Of a stretch of 62,516 nt of DNA, positions 52,344-60,745 are shown piece after piece. The notes beneath the pieces are model-generated. The model was not told the origin of the DNA and ran no database searches. It worked only from the letters and a program-made list of their open reading frames with translations. Position 1 is the first letter of the stretch. The number at the start of each line of letters is the position of its first letter. Position numbers and translations under genes: made by a program. The DNA is from CAYHVK01 sp964360255 (GTDB lineage: Bacteria > Bdellovibrionota > Bdellovibrionia > Bdellovibrionales > UBA1609): NCBI GenBank assembly GCA_964360255.1, contig CAYHVK010000019.1, positions 1 through 62,516 of the forward strand, read 5' to 3'.

Positions 52344-52363
52344 CTTGGATTAACTAATCCAAG
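52344..52363. repeat. 9-bp perfect inverted repeat at the end of the Hachiman operon
   Basis: CTTGGATTA and TAATCCAAG are separated by AC. It lies 27 bases past the last gene of the minus-strand operon and could act as its terminator, but no T run follows. A 26-codon open frame (52273-52353) also overlaps it and is not called. Confidence 0.45.
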
Positions 52364-52389
52364 AAAGATGCTGAGAGGGTATGGAACTG

Positions 52390-53286
52390 CTAGTGACCGC
52401 AAACTCCACACTCATCTGTATCAATTAAAATCACATTAGAGGGGCAACCAGTTTCCGCGCAACGATCTCGCCGTACATAAAAAGAATTTTTGCATATTAC
52501 ACAGAAAATATTCGTGGACCTTGGGGAGTTTGGCTCTAAATAGGCTGTGGGGATTGGCGAACTAACATAATCGGGATGGCAGCAATCTGGACATAAATAG
52601 AATCGTCGCCTCTTCTCAATTCCGTAAACGTTTTTAAAATCTTCATTGTTGAGAAAGTCCTTCAAAACACCAAACTCAGACTGCAACCGTTCTTTGATAA
52701 CTCGATCTTCATACATCAATTTATATTCGGGACTTTCATCCAAAAATTCCTGTCGTAGATCCACCCAGGTATCCTGAGAAAAATTTAAAATTAGCTCGAT
52801 TGATTCTCTAAGAATTTCCTTAATTTGGATAGAAAGACGATTATCAATAGTATGCATTATTTTATTTCGTCGAGTTCTACTGCGATTGTATAGCTCAAGA
52901 AATCTGTCGCTAAGAGGCGGGGAGCAAAACGTATTATAAATCTTAGGAAGCTTTGCAGAGTCTTGAGTGTAAAATTCAGAATATGCCACTTTTCCAGTTC
53001 TATCTAACTTTGGAAATCTGTCAGGATTATTTTCAATAAGAAGCAACGGACTAATATCGGCGACTTTAGACTTGAGCAGAAAATCAATCCCTTGATGAAG
53101 CAAGCTTGCAGAACTTTTAAGTTTGCCTCTACCGCTTTCCCAATATTCTTCGGCCTCAGCATCATCTGAGTCGTAGTTAAACTCTTCAAGTAAAAGCACC
53201 ATATCTAGGATGTTGGTATAAGCCATCATAGCGTAATCCATGCCCGAGCTATAGAAGTCTTCCTTTGTTGGTATGTCTGTAATCAT
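52390..53286 (-). CDS. HEPN-like R-x4-H protein with two zinc ribbons, third gene of the Hachiman operon
   Basis: GAGGA precedes the ATG; 298 residues. The helical N-terminal part (SLLHQGIDFLLKSKVADISPLLLIEN, about 61-86) and RNKIMH at 140-145 fit the HEPN fold, whose R-x4-6-H motif is the RNase active site. The C-terminus has CPDCC (232-236), CVIC (262-265), then C276, C281, C293 and C296: two four-Cys zinc ribbons. It lies 18 bases after hamB in the same direction. It is not part of the described two-gene Hachiman system. Toxin or effector function is inference. No close family is recognised. Confidence 0.7.
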   Translation of the reverse strand: MITDIPTKEDFYSSGMDYAMMAYTNILDMVLLLEEFNYDSDDAEAEEYWESGRGKLKSSASLLHQGIDFLLKSKVADISPLLLIENNPDRFPKLDRTGKVAYSEFYTQDSAKLPKIYNTFCSPPLSDRFLELYNRSRTRRNKIMHTIDNRLSIQIKEILRESIELILNFSQDTWVDLRQEFLDESPEYKLMYEDRVIKERLQSEFGVLKDFLNNEDFKNVYGIEKRRRFYLCPDCCHPDYVSSPIPTAYLEPNSPRSTNIFCVICKNSFYVRRDRCAETGCPSNVILIDTDECGVCGH

Positions 53287-53304
53287 TTTGTTTCCTCGTA
53301 AACT

Positions 53305-55383
53305 TCAAATCTTTGCCAGCAAAATCTTTTCATATTCGGTGAATTGGCTGTGATCCAATTTTTGTCGAATATCTTTTATCAATTGGTCCAATTCAGTTTC
53401 AGAAGAGATATTTGCAACCCTAATCAGCTTTCTACCTAACTCTGCGGGAATTCCCATTTCTCTTAGGGCTGATACAGCTGGCGGTAAAAAACCGCTTTCC
53501 AATTCAGACGAAAAGAATTTGTAATTTCCTGGTTTTAATCCCTTACCATTGTAGACTTCTTCCTGAATGTTATTGAGAGACATGAGCAATTTGGGAAGCT
53601 TGTACTCGAACCATTTTTTGGTCCATCCCATAACCTTAGCAACGGCTTCATCTGCATCAGCCTCTGGCTTTTTTGCCATGTAATCACGAATGAGCGCGTT
53701 GGGAACTTTGACCTGTCTATATCGGCTTGTAATGTAGGCAAGTTGCTTGGCAGAAAGCAGGCCATCGACCTCTCTTTGGTCCGCCGTCTTTCTCAACAGA
53801 AAATCCCATATTAGCCCACAGCAACCTTCAAGTTGCTTCCAGTTTGGATAAGATGTCCACGATAGCAACTCATATAAGCCTGGTTCATTTCTGATCTTTT
53901 CGGCCAAACTAATTTGGCCGTCGGGAGTGATGTTTGAGTTTTTCCGAATCACATCACCCGTTAGGTGAGGATTCTCTAAAATTCTTTTAACACGATCTTT
54001 GGAATCTGGCTTTAAATCAGGCTCTTCAAGCTGAACAAGAAGCGCATCAGAAACATTCTCCTGACTATACCAGGGAATATCAACGAAGTCGGTATCTCCC
54101 TGAGGATCTGGAATGAACATGAACACGTTGCCACTAAGATATTGATTCATCCTACCGGCTCGTCCCGCTATGTTTCGTAAATCAAACTTAGTTAAATCTC
54201 TAGGTCCTTTTTTTCCATCATAAACAACGACGTTCTTTGCCGATGTATTTACTCCTTCGATTAAAGTAGAAGTACAAAAAAGATATTTGATGTCGCCCTT
54301 GTTAAAAGCATCAACGATGTAACGACTGATGTGTCTCGGTAAGCTACCGTGGTGAAATGCAATTCCATGCTTTAAAAGATTGGAAAGGCTCCATTCTTCA
54401 TGGATATGTTCCGCAATCCATTCAATAACATGGGTGTTATTGGAAAAACTGGGTTGCTGGTTGGTCTTTTCAAGAAATTTGTTGGCTGTAGTTTCGCAAG
54501 ATCCTGGTCCCTTGCAATAAATTAAAGTCTGTTCGCTCAGACCAGATAGCAATTTAAATAGATTCTCAGCAGAACGTTTCCCCGCCGACTTGATGGAGAC
54601 GTTTACAGTTTCAAAATTATTAACTCTAAGCTCGCAACTAAAAGCATTGAGAAAAGCGATTGGGACTGTTCGGATTGGTGGTCCAAGCAAATAGAAATTT
54701 TTTGTCTTTTTCAAAAGCAGATAAAAAGCGTGATTGAGAGTATCGGTTCTGTCATCTTCTTCCAGGGTAAGTTTATAAAATTCATCAATGACAAAGAAGT
54801 CGATACTGGGAAGGTTCTCAAAATCCACTAATCTTTCTTGAGTCAGCAGGAAAACATTGTTTTCAGAGGGTGTCTGTCCTTTGGAAAAAACAATTTTATA
54901 GTGGTCTTCATATTTCTTTAGTTTGTTCCTAAGTTCATCAATCAAAGCCAGCGTTGGCTCGATAATCACAATGTTCTTGTATTTTCTCCTGGCGACGACT
55001 TCCTCGATTAACAGAGTTTTTCCGAAACTAGTTGGCGCACTTAAAATCACACTCTTGCCTGAACTCAAAAGCTCAGAGACAAGAAACTGTTCCTTATGAA
55101 GGACTATGTTAGGAAGAGATTCTGACCTATGAAATTCTTTGTGCATTTCGGCCCTGAAGTCGTTCACTTTAATTTGATCCAAATATGGGAAATAACCAAG
55201 AGCAACCAAGAAGTCTTGAACAATAGGAAGTAGATCATCAGGAATAGTCGCCGCGCGTTCTAGCAAAGAGAGTGTCAACCTGCGCGCCTCAACCACGCCA
55301 GCTTCTTGAGATTTCAATATAGAAATCTGCTTCAACTGATTAAAAATTTCTGACCTAGGGTCAGGTGGTGGTTGATTGGTCAT
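53305..55383 (-). CDS. hamB: HamB: Hachiman defence helicase
   Basis: This 692-residue superfamily 2 helicase has Walker A SAPTSFGKT (about 115-123), IIEPTLALIDEL (Ia), FFVIDEFYKL (motif II as DEFY, about 198-204), CTSTLIEGVNTSAKNVVVYDG and RNIAGRAGRMN (motifs V-VI). It starts 4 bases inside hamA, and HamA-HamB is the Hachiman pair. HamB scans DNA and releases HamA to cut DNA on phage infection. The gene is followed by an extra HEPN/zinc-ribbon gene. Confidence 0.92.
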   Translation of the reverse strand: MTNQPPPDPRSEIFNQLKQISILKSQEAGVVEARRLTLSLLERAATIPDDLLPIVQDFLVALGYFPYLDQIKVNDFRAEMHKEFHRSESLPNIVLHKEQFLVSELLSSGKSVILSAPTSFGKTLLIEEVVARRKYKNIVIIEPTLALIDELRNKLKKYEDHYKIVFSKGQTPSENNVFLLTQERLVDFENLPSIDFFVIDEFYKLTLEEDDRTDTLNHAFYLLLKKTKNFYLLGPPIRTVPIAFLNAFSCELRVNNFETVNVSIKSAGKRSAENLFKLLSGLSEQTLIYCKGPGSCETTANKFLEKTNQQPSFSNNTHVIEWIAEHIHEEWSLSNLLKHGIAFHHGSLPRHISRYIVDAFNKGDIKYLFCTSTLIEGVNTSAKNVVVYDGKKGPRDLTKFDLRNIAGRAGRMNQYLSGNVFMFIPDPQGDTDFVDIPWYSQENVSDALLVQLEEPDLKPDSKDRVKRILENPHLTGDVIRKNSNITPDGQISLAEKIRNEPGLYELLSWTSYPNWKQLEGCCGLIWDFLLRKTADQREVDGLLSAKQLAYITSRYRQVKVPNALIRDYMAKKPEADADEAVAKVMGWTKKWFEYKLPKLLMSLNNIQEEVYNGKGLKPGNYKFFSSELESGFLPPAVSALREMGIPAELGRKLIRVANISSETELDQLIKDIRQKLDHSQFTEYEKILLAKI

Positions 55384-56234
55384 AGCCCCTGTTGGAGATG
55401 CACTAGTTTATTGTGAAGTGTTTCTGCCAATGTTTCTTTTGTATGTAGCGGCACCATAATCAAAACAATTTCAATTTCTTTCGGGAGGTCCCTACCTTTA
55501 AAGGACCCATGATGTTTGATGAGTTCTTCTTTGAGTTCGTCACGGTATTTCTGGCTGTCTTCAGTGTGTGCCTGTACTGAACTACTGTCATAAGTGAGTA
55601 GAACTGGAACAACTAGTCGGTTAAATACTTCATCAAGAGAAGTTTTTGGGTCTAACAGCTTTTTCAGCTTTTCTGCATAAGGCCAAGAAGGCTCAATTTT
55701 TCCTGAAACTAGAAGGAACTCGTTTTTGAGATACTCTGGTTTAATATGATCTTTGATTTCATCTACGACGGAGGAAATTGCCCCTGACATATTGTTATAA
55801 AATTTGGTCTCACCAAGCCATAAACTCAAGTCATTGCCTTGTGGGACCACATGTACTGCATCGAAGCCTTTAACTGTGCTGTTCGCGCTATCTTTATAAT
55901 AGATTTTAGAGATAGCAGGGACTGAGCCAAAGTAATCTCTCATTACAAGATGTAATAAGAGTTCACCAAACTCACCTCTGTTCTTAAACTTGCCCGATTG
56001 GTAAATTGTTTTAACGGCCCGCCTAAGCCGTTCGATCATATTTCGGCTGGTAATAGTTCCCAGTTCTGAAAACGTCAGAGCAAAGTCAGGTAGGGCGCTG
56101 AACATGAGGTCTGCAAGGCCTTGATTACGAAAGTCGCCGCCTTCATATCCACTTGAAAGACCTAATAAGTCTTGCTCCTCGACGATAGTTACAAAAAAAT
56201 CTTTGCCTCCAAAGGAATCAATTATTTCACTCAT
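55380..56234 (-). CDS. hamA: HamA: Hachiman DUF1837 nuclease
   Basis: The 284-residue protein has the DUF1837 (HamA) order: NRGEFGELLLHLVMRDYFG (Glu 88), GFDAVHVV (Asp 125) and SLWLGETKFY (Glu 142, Lys 144), a PD-(D/E)xK nuclease core. AAGGAG precedes the ATG. Its stop overlaps hamB by 4 bases. In Hachiman, HamA is the effector held inactive by HamB. All catalytic residues appear intact here. Confidence 0.92.
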   Translation of the reverse strand: MSEIIDSFGGKDFFVTIVEEQDLLGLSSGYEGGDFRNQGLADLMFSALPDFALTFSELGTITSRNMIERLRRAVKTIYQSGKFKNRGEFGELLLHLVMRDYFGSVPAISKIYYKDSANSTVKGFDAVHVVPQGNDLSLWLGETKFYNNMSGAISSVVDEIKDHIKPEYLKNEFLLVSGKIEPSWPYAEKLKKLLDPKTSLDEVFNRLVVPVLLTYDSSSVQAHTEDSQKYRDELKEELIKHHGSFKGRDLPKEIEIVLIMVPLHTKETLAETLHNKLVHLQQGL

Positions 56235-56253
56235 TGTTGTTCACTCCTTGATG

Positions 56254-56460
56254 TCATGTTTGCTCTTTAAGATGTAAAACAAAGTTTTTGTCTTCCATAA
56301 CTTGCTCTAAAATTGATTCGATTAGTTTCTGCCTGGAGAGATCATTTTTGTCGGCAACTGTGTCGATCTTCTGCATGGTCTCCTCGGAAATCCTGAGAGT
56401 TACAGAACGTTGCTCTTTTTTGTTTTTTCCCTTAACTACTTTCATGTCTAAATTGTGCAT
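56254..56460 (-). CDS. Ribbon-helix-helix regulator of the Hachiman operon
   Basis: The 68-residue protein reads QRSVTLRISEETMQKIDTVADKNDLSRQKLIESILEQVMEDK, a CopG/Arc-type ribbon-helix-helix. It ends 20 bases before hamA and is the first gene of the operon. An alternative start at 56445 is possible. It likely represses the operon by binding the ATGCA-type repeats around its own start, though that is inference. Confidence 0.75.
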   Translation of the reverse strand: MHNLDMKVVKGKNKKEQRSVTLRISEETMQKIDTVADKNDLSRQKLIESILEQVMEDKNFVLHLKEQT

Positions 56461-56501
56461 GAATACTTAGATGTTGAAAATGCATTAAATTTCTCATGCA
56501 C
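56455..56501 (-). promoter_or_regulatory. Candidate operator with ATGCA repeats upstream of the Hachiman operon
   Basis: GTGCATGA (56455-56462) and TCATGCAC (56494-56501) are an 8-bp inverted repeat, with ATGCAT (56480-56485) between. The left arm overlaps the RHH gene's start codon. This would suit binding by that RHH protein. A clear -10/-35 pair could not be settled. Confidence 0.45.
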
Positions 56502-56785
56502 TATTTGCTTGATAAATATAATGCGATACGCCAACATAGTGGCATCAGAGCAAGACGTTCAGCTGGAACATCAGGATGTTCAATTTATAAGTTTGATCCT
56601 TCTATGCTGAGGCTGTTCCATAAAACCTTGCTTGTGGATATTTGAACCCAAGGGCGGCAACATGAATTTCCCAGCTCGTGATCTTCGAATCTGATAACAA
56701 GCATCGGAGTTGGATCGCAGGCATTGCAACGAAGATGGGTGGTCCTAAAAGCCTTCGCAATAATGACGAAACAGATGTTACTCGT
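56502..56785. other. Gap between the Hachiman and arsenosugar operons
   Basis: About 285 bases with no confident gene. A plus-strand frame ending SWIAGIATKMGGPKSLRNND-, and overlapping minus-strand frames, have no start, ribosome site or recognisable family. It could hold a decayed gene or insertion remnant at the junction of the two accessory modules. Confidence 0.35.
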
Positions 56786-57433
56786 CTACTGCGATTGCAG
56801 CTCCAAATTTGAAATAAAAACATCAAATGTCGACTTGGTATCGTCGCCGTCGATACTTAACCAGACTGCGATTGCTTCAATAGGCTTCTCAAATTGAAAA
56901 TCGTAGGCAAATGGACCCGAATGTTTCACTTCTGCAAAAAACTCTTCTTGGAATAATTCAGATGCTGGATGGGTTCTAGTTTTGCCGACCTGTTGATGGT
57001 TCTGCGTTACATTAAAAAAGTGAATGGAATCAATGCCGGTTCCATCTTTAACCTGTTCATACAGATTCTTGACCCATCGAGCAGCAATCATTTTTTTGAA
57101 ACCTGAAAGTTTCTTTTCGCCCGGAATGACAAACCCCAATCTCAAGGGATAGTCATCAGAGCCCTTTTCACCTTGTAGAGAAGGATTTGAAATCTTCGGT
57201 AAGCCTTGAAATTCGCCGCGTATCTTAAACCCTACAATTTTGATTTTCGATTTCAGCGGGAAGATTAGTGGACCAGCGGAACTTTTGACTTGAATAAGTA
57301 AACCATTGGGTGAGGCCGTAGTTTCATTTTTCGGAACGCTAGAGAACTTTTCAGTTTTCCAATCTTTCAGACTATTTGTGGGAATCACAATAGCCGCAAG
57401 TAAAAATGACTGGAAGCTCTTGGTCCAATTCAT
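56786..57433 (-). CDS. Unknown protein, last gene of the arsenosugar operon
   Basis: This 215-residue protein starts with a probable signal peptide (MNWTKSFQSFLLAAIVIPTNSL). It has beta-rich segments (LIFPLKSKIKIVGFKIRGEFQG, YPLRLGFVIPGEKKLSGFKK) and ends AIAVWLSIDGDDTKSTFDVFISNLEL, a pattern loosely similar to DUF3047. It overlaps the upstream glycosyltransferase gene by 4 bases, so it is part of the operon. Its role is unknown; an exported partner of arsenosugar lipid handling is one guess. Confidence 0.6.
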   Translation of the reverse strand: MNWTKSFQSFLLAAIVIPTNSLKDWKTEKFSSVPKNETTASPNGLLIQVKSSAGPLIFPLKSKIKIVGFKIRGEFQGLPKISNPSLQGEKGSDDYPLRLGFVIPGEKKLSGFKKMIAARWVKNLYEQVKDGTGIDSIHFFNVTQNHQQVGKTRTHPASELFQEEFFAEVKHSGPFAYDFQFEKPIEAIAVWLSIDGDDTKSTFDVFISNLELQSQ

Positions 57434-58104
57434 TTAAATGTCCTTGTCCATTCGATAAGGCTCATCTGCTGGGGTAGTAGAATATCCTTGGATGCAGACA
57501 AACGAAGAAGATCCTCAATGGTGTCGATATCGAAATTCTTTTTAATCTTTTCAATGCCACCAAATTCGTCTAGCCCGGATTCCAACTGCTGAGCAGTGTG
57601 CGCTGAGCTATATTCGACTCGGGTCCAAACATCTTTTTCTAATGGTTTACTTCCTCCAAAAAAATAAAATCCGCCATCAAATGTCTCTCCGATGATAAAT
57701 TTCTCATTCTGCCATTTTTTTGTTAGCGTTAGACCGTTGACGATTTCGGAGCTAGATATATGGGGCGAGTCCGCACCCATAAAGGTCACATAGTCATATT
57801 GATTTAATAGTTTATCGTAAACTGTATGAAGTCGCTCTCCAAGGCTACCTTCACCCTGAAAGACCGTACCAAATTCCTTCCAGCGATCTGAATCAAGTCC
57901 TTGCAGCTCAGCTACCGCCCAAACCACATCCAGATGGCCTTTCAGTTCAGACCTTATATGACATGCAAGTGCACCCGTAACATTGAGAGCATGATTATAA
58001 AACTGAAGAGCCTTTGCTTTGCCGATACCCTCAGCTAGCCGTGTTTTCACAGGTGAGAGCTCGGGTGTTTTGACGAAAATAGCGAGAACACCTTTCGTCC
58101 TCAT
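57430..58104 (-). CDS. TIGR04282-type arsenosugar glycosyltransferase-like protein (DUF2064)
   Basis: The start at 58104 overlaps the previous stop (ATGA), giving 224 residues. It reads GVLAIFVKTPELSPVKTRLAEGIGKAKALQFY, FMGADSPHISSSEIV and GETFDGGFYFFGGSKPL, a DUF2064/TIGR04282 nucleotidyl-sugar-type transferase. Together with the next gene upstream it is the glycosyltransferase pair typical of arsenosugar clusters. Longer frames to 58278 overlap the neighbour and are not used. Confidence 0.85.
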   Translation of the reverse strand: MRTKGVLAIFVKTPELSPVKTRLAEGIGKAKALQFYNHALNVTGALACHIRSELKGHLDVVWAVAELQGLDSDRWKEFGTVFQGEGSLGERLHTVYDKLLNQYDYVTFMGADSPHISSSEIVNGLTLTKKWQNEKFIIGETFDGGFYFFGGSKPLEKDVWTRVEYSSAHTAQQLESGLDEFGGIEKIKKNFDIDTIEDLLRLSASKDILLPQQMSLIEWTRTFK

Positions 58105-58799
58105 CGTGGCCTGCCATCCCGAAGCAGTTTGATCAACTCTGGTAGTGCTTGACGAAAAGTTAGGGCCACATGGCGAGTCGTCGTTTGTGACCATCCTTGC
58201 AGAATATACTTCCTGGAGCTTGTTCTCAGGCCACCTCCCACACATCCAATAGGAACTCCTTTTTGATGGGCTTTCCAAATGAGTAAATGGTCTTCACCGT
58301 AAGGCGCGTTTTCATCAAAACTACCTAAAGTCGCAAAAGTTGTTTTTGAAAGACAAAATCCCTGATCCCCAAATGGCAGGCGCAAAATTCGTGATCGAAT
58401 CCATCCTCCGATTTCATTGAGGGACATTAACTGCGAGCCATCATTCAAAAATTTGAGATTAAAAAATAGAATGTTGCTTGATTGCTTCGAAATAGCATTC
58501 TTCAGATTCCTAATGCCTTGGCTTGAAATTCTCGAGTCACAATGAAGAAACCAGAGATTCTCATTTGTTGCTTCTTTGGCACCAAGATTAAGTTGCTTAG
58601 CTCTGCCAGGACTTGATTGAATCCAACGACAGGGGGCGCTAATTTTAAAGCGGGAAACTTCGCTAGCAAAATTAGATTCTGCATTCCCTTGAGAAACAAA
58701 AATAATTTCGTCATCATGATCCAGAGAACACAAATCAGGAAGAAGACTCTTCCAAGCCTTGTCTTTCTTGCCTACTGGAATAATCACTGAAATTCCCAA
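58101..58799 (-). CDS. TIGR04283-type arsenosugar glycosyltransferase
   Basis: TTG start at 58799 with AAAGGA just before it; the longer frame to 58898 overlaps the phosphorylase gene. The 232-residue product is a GT2-type enzyme (ISVIIPVGKKDKAWKSLL, DDEIIFVSQGNAE, RAKQLNLGAKEATNENLWFLHCDSRI, LPFGDQGFCLSKTTF, YGEDHLLIWKAHQKG). These rSAM-associated glycosyltransferases occur in arsenosugar clusters. It lies 2 bases after the phosphorylase gene. Confidence 0.85.
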   Translation of the reverse strand: MGISVIIPVGKKDKAWKSLLPDLCSLDHDDEIIFVSQGNAESNFASEVSRFKISAPCRWIQSSPGRAKQLNLGAKEATNENLWFLHCDSRISSQGIRNLKNAISKQSSNILFFNLKFLNDGSQLMSLNEIGGWIRSRILRLPFGDQGFCLSKTTFATLGSFDENAPYGEDHLLIWKAHQKGVPIGCVGGGLRTSSRKYILQGWSQTTTRHVALTFRQALPELIKLLRDGRPR

Positions 58800-58801
58800 A
58801 G

Positions 58802-59647
58802 TTATTCCTTTAGAAAGGCGATAATTTGCCTTTGCTCTTGAGACAATACAGATTCTTTGGTCATCACTGCGAATTTTAAAGCTGAATGACAACTGCATTC
58901 AGTGTGGTCGTTCTCGCGCTCAACTACTTTCTTTAACAAGGTCTGCACTCGGCCAATATTTTTTCCATAAAGTTCAATGACCTTTTCTACCGATGCATGT
59001 TGGGAAGGATCATCAAGCCAACAATCGTAATCTGTAGCAACAGCTATCGTGCAATAGCAGATTTGAGCCTCTCGAGCTAAGAAGACCTCAGGAACATTGG
59101 TCATTCCCACAAGGTCGCATCCTGCTTGACGTAAAAATAAACTCTCAGCTCGAGTTCCAAGTCTTGGCCCCTCAACGCACGCATAAGTTTTGGAACTATG
59201 GATGTGGATATCGGCCTGTCGTGAACAATCTTGAATTGTTTTAGACAAAGTTGCGCAACTCGGTTGCGCTGTCGACACATGAGCTACAAGGCCCTGACCA
59301 AAAAAACTCCCAATCCGACGCCCCCTGGTCCAATCAAAATACTGAGAAGGCATGGCAAGGTCTCCAGGATGAACCTCTTCTCTCAAGCTTCCAACGGCCG
59401 AAACACTAATGATTTGTCTGACACCTACCGATTTAAGAGCCCATATATTTGCTCTGTAATTGATTTCGGACGGTAAAATTTGATGATTACTTCCGTGTCT
59501 TGGCAGAAATGCAATTTTTTTTCCTGCGAGTTCTCCAATTAAGATCTCTGCTGAGGGCGCACCAAATGGTGTATCGATATTGCGACTCGAAACATTGCTG
59601 ATTCCATCGATTTTATAAAGTCCGGTGCCTCCAATAATTCCGATCAT
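58802..59647 (-). CDS. mtnP: S-methyl-5'-thioadenosine/purine-nucleoside phosphorylase family
   Basis: The start at 59647 follows TAGGAG. The 281-residue enzyme has IGIIGGTGLYKI, FLPRHGSNHQILPSEINYRANIWALK, SLREEVHPGDLAMPSQYFDWT, CVEGPRLGTRAES and GMTNVPEVFLAREAQICYCTIAVATDYD, the MTAP/PNP type II family. In arsenosugar clusters it would split the dimethylarsinoyl-adenosine product at the glycosidic bond, releasing the ribosyl part. That role is inferred from the neighbours. It begins 8 bases after arsM. Confidence 0.85.
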   Translation of the reverse strand: MIGIIGGTGLYKIDGISNVSSRNIDTPFGAPSAEILIGELAGKKIAFLPRHGSNHQILPSEINYRANIWALKSVGVRQIISVSAVGSLREEVHPGDLAMPSQYFDWTRGRRIGSFFGQGLVAHVSTAQPSCATLSKTIQDCSRQADIHIHSSKTYACVEGPRLGTRAESLFLRQAGCDLVGMTNVPEVFLAREAQICYCTIAVATDYDCWLDDPSQHASVEKVIELYGKNIGRVQTLLKKVVERENDHTECSCHSALKFAVMTKESVLSQEQRQIIAFLKE

Positions 59648-59655
59648 AAATTCTC

Positions 59656-60708
59656 CTAACAACAAGCTCCGACATTTGAATCATTCTGATTTGAAGTGCT
59701 CACAGGTTCACAATCAAAAAGTCCAAAATGTTTTTCGGTATTACCAATAATATTAAAATATTCGCTGTAACGTGTTTCCTGAAGCATGGATGCTGTGTTG
59801 CCACAGACCGCCATAGGCTTTCCCTTTTCAAAGACATGGTGATCATCAAGGGCAAAAAGATTCGGGCAGTTAGGAATTCCACCTTTGTAAATAGCCACCT
59901 GACCGTAATCCTCACAACGATCTTCAAGATTTAGTTTAAAGGCTCTTACTGTCATCGAATAAAAATCAATCTTTCCAGCGGCCCGCTCAATATCAGCATT
60001 GAGAAGTGCAATTTTTGAGCGACTCGTCAGTCGATAATCATGAGACCCAAGCTTTGCCATCATTCGTCTAAAATCTTCAGTATACAAAGCGCCACCCAGG
60101 CATTCTCCAACAAACACATCATCTTGAGCGAGTTCTTTGGGAATTCGGCGACTTGCAAACACATCCGAAAAATAGAGTTCGCCACCAGGTTTTAATACGC
60201 GAAAGATTTCTGAAAATACGCGCTCTTTACTAGGGGACAGATTGATAACACAATTAGAAACAACGAGATCAATCGAGGAACTTTTTATTCCCGCACTCTC
60301 GAGATCCTCAATATATCCTTTGATAAATTTCACATTTGGCGTCGAGAAGCCAAATTTCTTTGTATGGTAATCGACGTGCTTTTGCGCAACGGCAATCTGT
60401 TCATCTGTCATATCGACGCCGATAACTTGCCCTTTGGGACCAACAAGTTTTGAGAGAATAAAACAATCTCGTCCCGTGCCGCTACCAAGATCAAGAACTG
60501 TCTTGCCTTCAAGCGCGTGGGGAATTGGAGATCCACAGCCATAAAATTTATCTTTTACTTCATCATGAATATCGCGAAGTATTTCTCGCAGATGTACAGG
60601 CATGGCTTCTGCCGTACAGCAGGCGCTAGTTTTGAGATCCTGACTCGATTTGAGGACCTTGCCGTAATATTCCTTAACGCTGTCGAGTCCCTGAATTGGT
60701 TTCTCCAT
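59656..60708 (-). CDS. arsM: Arsenite methyltransferase ArsM (arsenosugar type)
   Basis: The start at 60708 follows AAGGAC, giving 350 residues. It has the N-terminal ACCTAEAMP Cys pair, DIHDEVKDKFYGCGSPIP, the SAM motif VLDLGSGTGRDCF, GVDMTDEQIAVAQ, VVSNCVINLSPSKERVFSEIFRVLKPGGELYFSDVF, GGALYTEDF (all As(III) methyltransferase marks), then a C-terminal extension with CGNTASMLQETRYSEYF and a terminal GACC. It methylates arsenite to dimethylarsenic using SAM in the cytoplasm. It is coupled to arsS upstream. Confidence 0.93.
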   Translation of the reverse strand: MEKPIQGLDSVKEYYGKVLKSSQDLKTSACCTAEAMPVHLREILRDIHDEVKDKFYGCGSPIPHALEGKTVLDLGSGTGRDCFILSKLVGPKGQVIGVDMTDEQIAVAQKHVDYHTKKFGFSTPNVKFIKGYIEDLESAGIKSSSIDLVVSNCVINLSPSKERVFSEIFRVLKPGGELYFSDVFASRRIPKELAQDDVFVGECLGGALYTEDFRRMMAKLGSHDYRLTSRSKIALLNADIERAAGKIDFYSMTVRAFKLNLEDRCEDYGQVAIYKGGIPNCPNLFALDDHHVFEKGKPMAVCGNTASMLQETRYSEYFNIIGNTEKHFGLFDCEPVSTSNQNDSNVGACC

Positions 60709-60745
60709 TGTTAGTCCTTTCGCGTGTCTGCGACACGACTTCTCC

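Noticed and set aside
52273..52353. 26-codon frame after the small membrane protein
   Set aside because: It is very short, ends in an inverted repeat, and has no ribosome site.
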